Source of the DNA: Ahaetulla prasina
Taxonomy: Eukaryota; Chordata; Lepidosauria; Squamata; Colubridae
Length of the DNA stretch: 64,000 nt
Assembly (NCBI RefSeq): GCF_028640845.1
Contig: NC_080546.1
Location: 35,843,520-35,907,519 of the forward strand
Direction of reading: 5' to 3'
Part shown: positions 34,335-45,417 of the stretch, in pieces
Numbering within the stretch: position 1 is the stretch's first letter
How the letters are laid out: each line of letters starts with the position of its first letter
Position numbers and translations under genes: made by a program
The notes under the pieces: generated by a model
Told to the model about the DNA's origin: nothing
Databases searched by the model: none
What the model saw: only the letters and a program-made list of their open reading frames with translations

Positions 34335-37300
34335 AAAGTTATACTATACCATACTGATCCTATGCTGCAAAACATATATGTTTATAGAAGTCCTAAAATG
34401 TGTATTATCTGAAATCTCAGTTAGGCAAGATTCTTCCCATTTATCCTTTCCCTTGATAATTTTTAACTTTGTTTTAAAATATCTGATTAAATAAGAAAAG
34501 AAAATCTAGAATCGGAATAAAATTTTCTGCTTTAAAAACTGCATTCTCCTAACTGGACAGGTGCTAAATTAGTACTTCAAGAAACAGATCTTCCCCAGGA
34601 ACATAAAAATAAACCCAAAAGTATGTTACATGTTAGCTTTATTCAAATCTGATACCTTAACTTTAGATATCGTAGAACTAGTGTCTCTTGACTTAATTTG
34701 GCTACATCTAGTAAATGTAAACTAAAAAAATGGTCTATTTTTATTTATGAAAAATACAGACTGACAAAATCAGCCCATTTACTAGGATCTATTGGTCAAA
34801 TTAAGATTTTGATTAAAGAACCCAATACTAATTTTGGTCAGAATAATAAGTTTTCATTTAAAACAAATCAGGATTTCAGTATTACATGAAAGTCATGAAA
34901 TAAAAAACAAGAGTTTGCTGTCTATGGCTTTATATTATGATTTATGAACCGGGCAATCTTATATCCAAGCTAGGTCATTGACTCTACAGGAAGTAGTGCA
35001 TTACTCTGCTACTGTTTCCTAAGACACATTATGTTGAAGAAAATTATCAAGATTTCAACATCAATTTCCCAGAGGTTTTTTTAAAAAAAATATATTTGAC
35101 AATACTTCCGGAGTATTGCATTCACTGGTAATGGAAACTTAACAATTTTCTGCTATTTGTTTGGGAGAATTCAATCATCTGTACTTAGTGGAAGTTCAGA
35201 GATATTTTTAAATATGCCATGTAAGGAGGGAAGAATTTGACTTTTTTTGTCCCAACAAAGAAACAGAAGACTATCCACTTGGGTTCCACTTGCTTCATAT
35301 ACTTTGGTCTGAATCACAATCAGACCATTTCATGCATAGTTGTAAAATAAATACAATAATGGCAGTAAAGCAATATTAAATATCCTTTCAAATCATCTAT
35401 TTCAAACCTACAAGTTATACCTTCATGTCATCTTTGGAATATTTTTCCTAGGTGCCACAGCTTTGTAATATCCTGTAGAAATATAAAACTGCATCCTGCT
35501 ACCAAATGTACATGGAATTATTTTGCACTGGTTTCCTTAAGTTTGTTTTTCTAATCCTATGCAGAAAAACAAAACAACAGAATCAGCTGATTATAGTTTG
35601 GAATTATTATCCTATGTGGAAATCAGGTGATGAAAATCTGGTGTTTCTTGACCTGACTGACCTTCGTGAATAGCTCAGATTTCTCCACATCTGTGTTTGT
35701 AATGTGAAATTATAGTTGTTTAGTATTGTTTATGTGCAAGAAGAACAAGCAGGGAATGAGACTAGAATAAACATAATGTCATTCATACAAATCTTGATTA
35801 TATAAGATAATCAAACTGGCACCAATGGAGAACACTGTATGCAAAATACCTTAACCTGCCAACTAACGATGGGAGAGTTTCTGTCATAACATGATAGAAC
35901 AGAAAGTTTCTTGTTGTAACAGCCTTACAATAAGATGTTTGTATATAGGATCTTCGGATCTTAGGCTCTATTAACAGCTGGTTACTGGAGCAGATATTTT
36001 GATCCATAACATTAAAAGCAAAAGTGCACTAGGTAATTCAAATATTTCCGTTTCTTTTCCATACATTATGCTTGCCCTGTATCCATCCAGCCTCTTAAAG
36101 CATACTTTGAAAAATTAAATGGTCTCTGGCTAAAAGAGGCTATTATAAATGTTAACAACTGATGATCCTCATTTTAAAAGCACTTCTGTGTCACTGTTTT
36201 TACTCTGCATTCCCTCAAAAGCAGTCTGAAAACAATCTAACAAATGTCTTCACTATGGGGATTTTTAGAACATGGAGAATGCAATCTTTGCTATCTTTAA
36301 CTGATCAATAAGAAAACACAAAGAAAGGCATTCAATCTGTACCCTGCAACCTACAGCCATAGTTTAATTAATATTGTGTTTATTTGTCTAGACTTTTGGG
36401 AGGGGGAAAAGATCTGAGCAGTTGCAAGGGGGGGAAGGAGCTACAGAAATTTTTAAAAGATGGCAAAGATATGGTGGTGAATCCTTAGTAGAATGTGACA
36501 GAACCTAATATATGCTCAGGATCCATAAGTGGGTGAGTCAAATAAAACCTGGATAAAAACAATTGACATGAAACTGATGCAGAGTTTCATCATTTCTTGT
36601 GGGAAATTACTTCCATTGCAATTCTGAAAGCATTGGTACCGAACCAGAAGAACCTGGTCAGATGGCAAACAGAAATGATAAATGTATTGTGCAAAATACT
36701 CATGTAGAGGTGCCCATAGCAATTTAATATCCAATATATTTATATTAATAAATATATTAATATATTAAATATATACAATGTAACATACATTCTATCAGAA
36801 AAGTAATTATATATATATATATAACATTAATATATAAAATATATAAAATACCAGAAATATTCTCTTCTGTCTCTATAGCAGCAAGTAAGTATATCACAAT
36901 AATAAATTAACTCAAGAATTTGGCACTAAGGGATCACAGAACCTGAATATAACCTGAATGTTCAATTTAGAAGACAAGAGCTCAAAACAAAAAGTTAAAG
37001 AATGTTTATAGATTTAAAGTTGACTAGATTCTCAATCCATAAACCCCAGCTGGAAAATGCTTAACTGTTCCACAGGCAATGTATGTGTCATGACAAATAA
37101 TGAATTCCACGTGCAATTAATTTACAACTTTATTTGGAAAATATCACTTTTGAGTTTTAAATAAATCTCTTAAATTCTGAGTTAAAGCTTTCATCATCGT
37201 TTCTATCAACATGAAACTTTTAAAAAATGTGATTAGTTTTCCACAGTTGGAAAGCTAAATGGTTTGATGTAGACAAACTGCTGGCTGTTAACACCTTATC

Positions 37301-37925
37301 TGGCTCTTGGCTTCTTGAATGGATTGGAACTGATCTAATAAATGTAGTGCTAAACATTGCAAGAACAGCCAGAAAGCTGTCTACACCAGATCTTACAACA
37401 TTGCTAGCACAAATTCTGACAAAATAGGTATTAAATTAATAGGAAATTCAGACAAAAAAAAACCATTTATACAAGTGATTCGTAAGTTTTTCAAATGGAA
37501 AAAATAGGCTTGCAGGGGGCAAAGCAGCACTGTGGGATTTTGTCTACCATTGGGTTACCATTGTCTTCCATTGATTGGGAAATTTAGGATAGATTGATAG
37601 GATTTCTCCCAAAATCCATTCCTAATATGAGGCCAGTAAGTTTTTTACATACAACATATCAGGCATGCTTATCTGTACGATTTCTAGATTGAAATTAAGG
37701 TTAGTCCATATTGAATGAGTGACCTTAAAAATTTGAGAGACAGAGAGAAAAAAACCAAGAACTTTAATAGTGTAAGGGCCTTCTACAGAACCCAATATAT
37801 ATGGTTGTGGATGTTTTCAGAATTCATTTGATCATTAGACAAATACACTTTTCAGTGTTCCATATTTTTTCTTATTGCTCCTCTTTTTTTTTGAATAGCA
37901 AACAGATGTAAGAGAAAATAGGAAA
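34335..37925. other. No recognised feature
   Basis: About 3.6 kb, the longest repeat-poor stretch of the window: AT-rich and apparently unique. It has an ATAT-rich patch at 36735-36850. Short open stretches at 34698-34889, 35798-36007 and 36516-36734 lack any recognised protein signature. Conserved regulatory DNA cannot be judged from one sequence. Confidence 0.5.
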
Positions 37926-37927
37926 AA

Positions 37928-38391
37928 CAAAGAATAGAATAGAATAGAATAGAATTTTATTGGCCAAGTGTGATTGGACACACAAGGAATTTGTCTTGGT
38001 GCATATGCTCTCAGTGTACATAAAAGAAAAGATACGTTCATCAAGGTACAACATTTACAACACAATTGATGATCAATATATCAATATAAATCATAAGGAT
38101 TGCCAGCAACAAGTTATAGTCATACAGTCATAAGTGGAAAGAGATTGGTGATGGGAACTATGAAACGATTAATAGTAGTGCAGATTCAGTAAATAGTCTG
38201 ACAGTGTTGAGGGAATTATTTGTTTAGCAGAGTGATGGCCTTCGGGAAAAAACTGTTCTTGTGTCTAGTTGTTCTGGTGTGCAGTGCTCTATAGCATCGT
38301 TTTGAGGGTAGGAGTTGAAACAGTTTATGTCCAGGATGCGAGGGATCTGCAAATATTTTCACGGCCCTCTTCTTGATTCGTGCAGCAAAGA
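37928..38391 (-). mobile_element. Rex1-like LINE 3' end with (AGAAT)n tail
   Basis: The minus-strand 3' part of the LINE at 60946-62270. It starts within the last coding block (a CGAATCAAGAAGAGGGCCGTG-like segment near 38362-38382), passes through the 3' UTR with CACTTGGCCAATAAAATTC, and ends in five AGAAT units at 37931-37955. CAAAGA occurs at both edges (37928-37933, 38386-38391), a plausible short target duplication. Confidence 0.88.
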
Positions 38392-38394
38392 CTA

Positions 38395-38905
38395 CAATAT
38401 CTTAACCCTATAAATTCCATAAATGAACCAGAATGATTACATGTAAAAGTGTCTAGAAGTACCAATGCTTTGTAACTTGGGCTTCTTTTTTGAGTTTTCA
38501 TTAAGATGATTAATACTTCTTCAAAACAAAATATGTGCTTACTTTGATATCAAATTGTTTGAGGCCCGGAGGGGGGGAGAGGGGATGGTTCCGCATGAAC
38601 AGTGGGGAAGCACGCATGCAGCCCAGTTCCGAATGGCCCAGTTTCAAACGGTTTTAGTAGCCTGGTTCTGAACAACTTCCATGGTTCTGAGCGGATCAAG
38701 GCCCGGTAGTGGGCGACATCCCAGGGACTGGAAACTCTGATTCTAGAAGATTACAGGAGATATACTTTGGTGAGGTTCACACCAATTTTTAGATTAGGCT
38801 AAAGCAGGATTGCACAGTATGGAGTTTAGCATGTTGTTGGATCTCACATATACACAATTTAATCAGGTTAAGAAAATACAAAATCTGTGTTCACCTAATA
38901 TACCC
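38395..38905. other. Mostly unassigned; diverged GC-rich patch
   Basis: The part at 38560-38730 has CCCAGTTCCGAATGGCCC and GGTTCTGAGCGG motifs, resembling the CCGGTTC-rich hAT elements elsewhere. No ends or duplication can be read. Confidence 0.35.
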
Positions 38906-38907
38906 AC

Positions 38908-38910
<3 letters not shown>

Positions 38911-38952
<42 letters not shown>
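38911..38952. repeat. (CA)n microsatellite
   Basis: About 20 CA units. Confidence 0.97.
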
Positions 38953-38955
<3 letters not shown>

Positions 38956-39088
38956 GGTATGTGAATGCATATTTTATATTTTCTTAACCATGTTCTAGCC
39001 TTAGAGTACAATGAGAATCCAGCTAGTATGGAATCTTGGTGGCTTCTCGTGATGATGTAAAAGCAATTGTTCTGAGCACTACTGACTT

Positions 39089-39118
39089 ATTCTTCTTCTT
39101 CTTCTTCTTCTTCTTCTT

Positions 39119-39210
<92 letters not shown>

Positions 39211-39231
39211 CATCATCATCATCATCATCAT
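39089..39231. repeat. (TTC)n(TTA)n(TCA)n compound microsatellite
   Basis: Three contiguous, almost uninterrupted trinucleotide blocks: about 19 TTC, about 21 TTA and about 7 TCA units. Long Phe/Leu/Ser or Asn/Lys frames across it are artefacts. Confidence 0.97.
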
Positions 39232-39234
39232 GCC

Positions 39235-40295
39235 TCTTCCACCAGAGCTGGCTAATTCTGCAACATTTGCTTGTGTTTCCTGGAACAACATCCATTCTTC
39301 CACATAAAGCTTTTTCTTCGTCAATACGTACTACTGAGCCCAAACTATTCAAAAGAAGAGTCCATACAGTAAGTAAGAATTTTAATACGTGAAAAATTCA
39401 GGTAAGTTTTTTTTTAATTTAAAATGTTGTATTTGAAGGTGTGTGAGTGTGTAGGGAAAGAAAGGAAAGAATCAAAGAAAATTTGCTCCTCTGCTTTTCC
39501 AAAAGCATTTATTGACCAGCAAGTTTAAAAACAGGAGAAGTCTTTACATAAAGCGTATCTCATTTTATATTCTTCAAGATGGATAATATGTTAGCAATAT
39601 AATACAGAGACTCCTTGCCATGTAAACCACAAATTCAGAACACAAACGTTTAGACCCAAGGGAGAGGTTTGTTGTATCAAAGCTGAGAAGAAAAGGACCT
39701 ATGAAAACAACCAATCTGGTTCCAATCCAAATTATCAACTGGAAGAATTCTACAGGAATGAAGAATAAAAACAGATGTTTTGTCATTCTTCAGGACTGCA
39801 ATCCATGCAGTATTTCAATGTGCTCCCTTTATGATAAAACCTCAACTTTTTGCTCCGATTAGAATCGGGGAACACTCAGAAGTAACTGGATAGTAATTTG
39901 GCATTGCTTGTCATCCTTCCTGTAGAAATTGAATAACTTACCATCCCTCCAAAGTGTGGTCTTTGCATTTACATTTTTCCAGAAACAAAAAATCAATAGG
40001 AAAATAGTTCCTTCCTTTTGTACATGGAAACTATCTCTATTGGGGTTTTCTGGGCTCTGCGTCTGGAATTGGAATTCACCTTATGAAATGAAAGTGGTTT
40101 CGGGATCAGATCGTTTAATAAAATGGTATGAATTCCTTTTAGGTTGGAGTAAACAAGTTCTCTGTGATTAAAAACACAATGGCTCTGTCTGTCTGTCACT
40201 TCTTTGTAAAACTGAAACAAATAGCAACAGAAAAATAATTCAGCTGAAAAACTTTCAGTGTTCTTATTTTAGCATCTTAATACAAATGGTAGATT
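39235..40295. other. No recognised feature
   Basis: Unique-looking DNA with no supportable gene. Confidence 0.5.
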
Positions 40296-40303
40296 GGGCT
40301 AAG

Positions 40304-40438
40304 GAGAATGGAATGGAATGGAATGGAAGAATGGAATAGAATAGGATAGGATAGGATAGGATAGGATAGGATAGGATAGGATAGGATAGGATAGAATAGA
40401 ATAGAATAGAATAGAATAGAATAGAATAGAATAGAATT
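40304..40438. repeat. Layered pentanucleotide array (GGAAT, GGATA, GAATA)
   Basis: Three sub-arrays in order: GGAAT units at 40306-40330, about 12 ATAGG units at 40340-40392, and about nine AGAAT units at 40393-40437. It is joined directly to a LINE 3' end. Confidence 0.95.
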
Positions 40439-40945
40439 TAGAGCACAGCACAGTACAATACAGTACAGCAGAGTAAAATATTTTATTTGATCAAGTGTGA
40501 TTAGACACACAAGAAATTTGTCTCTGGGGTAGAAGTTCTCAGTGTACATGCAAAGCAACAGAATAATGATAATCATAATAGTAATAATACTAATAGGAGG
40601 GGGTAGTAAGAAGGATAATAATGCAACAGACAAACAATTTGGGTAAATACACATAAACAATAGAAAGCACAGTGAGAATTAGGTGTTCAGTAGAATGATG
40701 GCCTGAGGGAAAAACTGTCCATGTGTTTTGGGCTGTGGTGTCCTGTAGTACCATCCCAAGGAGAAGAGTTTGAAACAGTTTATTTCCAGGATGTGAGGGA
40801 TCTGCAGGTATCTTCTTAGCCTCCTTCTGACCTGCACAATATGTAAGTCTTCTATGGAAGGTAGGCTACTTCTTTCTGCAGTCTTAATTATCTGTTGGAA
40901 TCTTTACTTGTCCTGCTTGGTTGCTGTACCAAATCAGACTTTAGA
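40439..40945 (-). mobile_element. Rex1-like LINE 3' end, older subfamily
   Basis: Minus-strand match to the same 3' UTR as 37928-38391 and 60946-62270 (TTGATCAAGTGTGATTAGAC versus the TTGGCCAAGTGTGATTGGAC form), with more substitutions and indels. It extends further into the last coding block (TATGGAAGGTAGGC, rc of the LPSIED-encoding part). Confidence 0.82.
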
Positions 40946-41240
40946 TAAAATTATCCATTGTTTTCAAAATTACCTAGCTTCTCCATCAAGATTGTATTAA
41001 AAAAAAATCCCTCCGTCCCCAACAACTAAATTTCTGGTCAGTATTTCATTTTAATCCATAAGTTTGCATGAATGAGCACCACCGTTGGGAATTATAAAAT
41101 AGAAATATTTTATATTTCTATATATGTTCCAAGTATTGGTGACTTATTTCTTCCTCCCAAAAATAGCAAAATACTTCTTCCTCCAAAATAGCAAAATTAT
41201 TCACCCAGGTAATTTAAATTATTTATGATTCAGTAATTAT
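40946..41240. other. No recognised feature
   Basis: Unique-looking AT-rich DNA. Confidence 0.4.
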
Positions 41241-41244
41241 ATGG

Positions 41245-41637
41245 GTGTTAACCAGTGGTGGGATTCAGCCAGTTCGCAACGATTGGGAGAACCGGTTGTT
41301 AACTTTCTAAGCAGTTTGGAAAACCGGTTGTTGGAAGAAATCTTATTTTGTTTTTTTCCACTTTACAAGGCTAATCCTGTAAGGAAGGCAGGAAGGAAAC
41401 ATTATGGTGTTGTTTCTAGCCTAATCTTTATTGCCCTCCTTACAAAAACTGCCTCTCTGGTTATCCCTTATTACATTGTAACAGCTAAGATGAAACACCA
41501 ATTGACATGAGTGATATTGAGTTGGCCACGCCCACATGCCCATATGGTCACATGACCACTGAGCCACACCTACCCAGGTGGTCATTAGAGCAGAGACCTG
41601 GTTGTTAAATTATTTGAATCCCACCACTGGTGTTAAC
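41245..41637. mobile_element. hAT-type element, long form, perfect 8-bp duplication
   Basis: A 377-bp element at 41253-41629, flanked by GTGTTAAC at 41245-41252 and 41630-41637. Its ends match the 137-bp MITEs (CAGTGGTGGGATTCAG; TTGAATCCCACCACTG). It carries about 240 bp of extra internal sequence at roughly 41343-41584, including GGCCACGCCCACATGCCCAT. Either it approaches an ancestral longer form or it has captured sequence. No transposase frame is present. Confidence 0.93.
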
Positions 41638-41639
41638 TC

Positions 41640-42745
41640 AACAAATACTAAGTAAATTCAAGGAATCACTATTACACAGTATATAGTGAATTCACATTTG
41701 AGATATAGTATAGTTAGGGCAATACTGATATTGCACTTTTTTCCTTGTATTAAGAAACATCATCTAGTTTCCTATATTTCCTATATTTTTCCTATATATT
41801 TCCTATATTACTAGTTTCCTATATTAACTAGGCTTTATAAAAAAAAAATCACCAACTAGATTGGAATTAATTAAACTGGCACACAAGAATCCCAGAACTT
41901 ATAATGAGGTAGCTCTACCTAATGTAGTATTCAATTGTTTTCTTTTCAACTTGTAAGAACTAGCTTCCACAAATTTTAATACATCAACTGTGACTAATTG
42001 GAGAGGAGCATCTATTATTGATCTGGAGAATACAGAATTGTAGGGATTTGTATAATGGTATCAATTATTTGCATTATGGCATTGTAATTTTTCAAATGAC
42101 AAAAAGCCACATCAGAAATTTGTTCTGCTGCATTGAAGTCCATTGAACAAAATCTGATAAAGTTTTACTGTGCATTATATAAAGTGAATTACTTCCCAGG
42201 AAAGTCCAGATATCAAAATACCTTTTCAAGCTATCAAAATCTGGGATTTTTTTTTATTGTGAAATTGTCTGCATCAGGATATTGTATGAACTGTACTATA
42301 CAGCTGACAGCTGATTTTCATACAAAGCATTTTTCTGTATGTGAAGCAGGTTGTTAAGTACAGTTCTTCTGTGGCTTGATACCATGGTGTCTGTGGAATT
42401 ACTTGCTTCAGGAACAAATGATCCACGTAGTATATTCAGCCCAAAAACACATTTTTTCACAAAAAAGAGCTGAAGAGGGAAGTGAGAGCACATTTTTTTC
42501 TCATGCTGCATTCCTCCTATGAAACATCTTGCTTCTAGAAGTTCAGTTGGTGCCCTCCTTTACAATGTAATAGAGCTTTTCTACAAGATGCTTGAAGTAT
42601 AAATTATGGGGGAACTGCTCTTAAGTCAAGGTTTGTGTGGTTTGGTGGATGCAGTTTTCTATATATTGTAAACTCCCATGTGTTTAAAGATTGGTAGATA
42701 ATGAAAAGAAATTAATTTCTCTAGATTAGAGAGAAAGGATTCTAA
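41640..42745. other. No recognised feature
   Basis: AT-rich unique-looking DNA with a short CCTATATTT-type direct repeat cluster at 41771-41826. Confidence 0.5.
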
Positions 42746-42748
42746 ATG

Positions 42749-42886
42749 GCATAGAGCAGGGGTCTCCAACCTTGGCAACTTTAAGCCTGGTGGACTTCAA
42801 CTCCCAGAATCCCTCAGCCAGCAAATTCTGGGAGTTGAAGTCCACCAGGCTTAAAGTTGCTAAGGTTGGAGACCCCTGGCATAGAG
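42749..42886. mobile_element. Palindromic hAT-type MITE with perfect 8-bp duplication
   Basis: A 122-bp element at 42757-42878 with duplication GCATAGAG at 42749-42756 and 42879-42886. Same family as 8547-8689, with cleaner arms: GGGGTCTCCAACCTTGGCAA and its inverse. Confidence 0.94.
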
Positions 42887-42889
42887 AGT

Positions 42890-43374
42890 TGAGAAGTTGT
42901 AAATTCTCCATTCTGTTTTTTGTGAGTTATACTGTATACCATTAAATTGTGGGCTTCCATAGAAATCCTGAGTACAAATCATACAATCTCTTTCTAATAC
43001 ATCATAAATTGGCTGTGTGACACAAAATCTTGCTTCAGTAAATGATTGCTGTAGGAAGATATAAAGACATTTATCGATAAATGTTTCTGTTTGGAAACAT
43101 TAAAATAAATGCAATTCAGATATTTTTTAAAGGATGAATGATACTTATAAACATTTCAGGGATTGATATTCATTTCAAGAACTGCTCTGAGATAAAATCT
43201 ATTTTTCTAGACATTTTGCGTTAGAATTGCTTTACATCTTTGGTCTGTACTGTAGTAATATTTACCTGGTGTCAATAGCACTTTGTCAGGGGGAAAAAGG
43301 TTTTATCTGGCTTGTTAAAAAAAATTAATTCTTGTTCCTGACTACTATATTTTGATAAAATTTATATGTCTAAA
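42890..43374. other. No recognised feature
   Basis: Unique-looking DNA. Confidence 0.45.
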
Positions 43375-43375
43375 G

Positions 43376-43875
43376 TACCTTATTTTTCGGAGTATAAGAT
43401 GCACTGGAGTATAAGACACACCTTAGTTTTTGGGGAGGAAAATAAGAAAAAAAATGATTGGCAGGTAGATCGGCCTTCTGGAATACCCCCAATCAGCTGT
43501 TCCCAGAGGTGAATTTTAGCAATAGGTTCCTTGGTTGTGAGCTCTGTGCCTTGCTTTTTTTTTATTGCTTTTTTTCCCTGCCTCTGAAACTGAAACTTCT
43601 GAAACTCAGAAAATACTTTTTTTTTTCTGCCTCTGAAAACCTCCAAAACAGAGCTTCAGAAAAAAAACTTCTGATGCTCTGTTTGGGAGATTCTTTTCTG
43701 AAGCTGTTTGGGGGCTTCTTTTCTGAAGTTTCGTTTCTAATGCTTTTTTCCAGCCTCTGAAACCACAGTTTGAGAAGCTGGGCCGGACTACATTCGGAGT
43801 ATAAGACACAGCCAGATTTTCACCCTCTTTTTTGGGGGGAAAAAAGGTGCGTCTTATATGCCGAAAAATACGGTA
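43376..43875. mobile_element. TIR DNA element (TACCGTATTTTTCGG ends)
   Basis: A 500-bp element. The left end TACCTTATTTTTCGGAGTAT and the right end CCGAAAAATACGGTA are inverted. Subterminal GGAGTATAAGACACA and GTGCGTCTTATATGC copies extend the symmetry. The interior has repeated CAGCCTCTGAAA / AAGTTTCGTTTC motifs. Boundary TA dinucleotides would fit a TA-target superfamily, which I do not name. Non-coding. Confidence 0.82.
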
Positions 43876-44020
43876 TCTAGATCAGGGTGTCAAACTCATG
43901 TCTTCACGTCATCACATGATGTATTGTGACTTTTCCCTCCTTCACTAAACCGGGGTGGGCGTGGCCAGCATGTGACAGATCCGGCTTGCAGGTCGCAAGT
44001 TTGACACCTTTGATCTAGAT
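43875..44020. mobile_element. hAT-type MITE (CAGGGTGTCAAAC) with perfect 8-bp duplication
   Basis: A 130-bp element at 43883-44012, running from CAGGGTGTCAAACTC to GTTTGACACCTTTG. ATCTAGAT is duplicated at 43875-43882 and 44013-44020. It abuts the preceding TIR element, so it landed at that element's edge. Same end type as 51632-52024. Confidence 0.92.
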
Positions 44021-44247
44021 TATTTGGAACAAGTCAAAGTGCATGTATGCCTGTATTACCAATGTGTATGCATCTAAAAAACTCATCAGCCCTGTAATAA
44101 TGTTTTATGGGGAATTCTAGGATTTGAAATTTCATTACTTGTGTCTTGAACAACCTGCTATCAGAAAACCTTTCTAGCTTATACTACAAAATGAGGCAAC
44201 AATGCTATCTAATGATGCTGGCAAAGCACCAGGAGATTAGGTTGAAA

Positions 44248-44381
44248 GGAAATGTAGAATAGAATAGAATAGAATTTTTATTGGCCAAGTGTGATTGGAC
44301 ACACAAGGAATTTGTCTTGGTGCATATGCTCTCAGTGTACATAAAAGAAAAGATACGTTCATCAAGGTACAACGGAAATGT
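44248..44381 (-). mobile_element. Rex1-like LINE 3' stub with AGAAT tail and duplication
   Basis: A 118-bp insertion at 44256-44373: four AGAAT units followed by the last ~95 bp of the LINE 3' UTR (minus strand). A perfect 8-bp duplication, GGAAATGT, at 44248-44255 and 44374-44381 encloses both parts, showing that the pentanucleotide tail was inserted with the LINE. Confidence 0.93.
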
Positions 44382-45216
44382 GGCACCTCATATTAGAGGT
44401 TTTATGTCCTGAAGTGGTGGATTCTAAGTTATTTCATGGAAAGGCTTTTGAGAATAGCAATGAGAATGATCTGAACTTCTTTAAGGCAGAATTAGAATTT
44501 AGATCTATCTAATTTTGTGAAGGTGGATTGGCTTCCAGACATTTTGCATCCTTCACAGGTGGTGAAGTTTTTCCCAATACTATTTTTAGATCCATAAAAC
44601 ACCCATAGTGGACCACACAGTATTCTCATAGAGGGTTTTCATGTTAGATAAAAGCTGAATTATACTGATCCATTACAGCCCTGATGCCAGCAGAAACACC
44701 CTGCAATCCTGCATCAATCAGCTGCAATTCACCAGGGTGGTCTGCAACTTTTGACTATATGAAAGCTGTCTTGAAATTTAATCAGTAAAAAAATTAAGAA
44801 AGAAAGCTGTTTTCAATTGAAATGAACTTTTCAGATTGAATGTTTAAAAATATTTTTATTTCAGGGATTAATTAAACTATTTTTAAAAATTAAAAGGGCC
44901 TGAATTAACAGGTTTGAAATCTGAAGAAAGGCATCAGGAAAATAAATTTTTCTCCTGATCTTCTGTGCCTTTTATGCATTCTTCATTAGGAATTAATACG
45001 TTGCATTCAGCTTCGAAAATACACAAAAATTATTAGAAATCTACATTAAAATTGTTATTATTATATTATATCCTATCTTTTTTTGTAATTCAAGATGATT
45101 TTATATATATGGAATTCACTTTTTGAATCATCCAAACATCAGTTCTATGAACAAGGCTTACAATCAAATGTCATCTATACCTAAAACAATAAATGACATG
45201 ACATTTGGTCACTTTG
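44382..45216. other. No recognised feature
   Basis: AT-rich unique-looking DNA. Confidence 0.5.
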
Positions 45217-45417
45217 ACTTCAGTTTAGTTTAGTTTTAGTTTAGTTTATTTAGATTTTTATACCACCCTTCTCCCAAAGGACTTTATTATTAAAGCCATA
45301 ATAAAAACAATACAATGTACATAGTAAAAACAATTTTAAAAATCTTATTAAACATCAGGCCAGATTAAAACTATTAAGAACATAAAAACCCCAAATTAAA
45401 TCAAAATATTAAAACTG

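Noticed and set aside
34335..37925. Host exons in the repeat-poor stretch
   Set aside because: Only short frames with no conserved motifs were found. A hidden small exon cannot be excluded without comparison to other species.
39023..39392. Open frames with poly-Phe/Leu/Ser or poly-Asn/Lys
   Set aside because: They are readings of the compound trinucleotide microsatellite on both strands.
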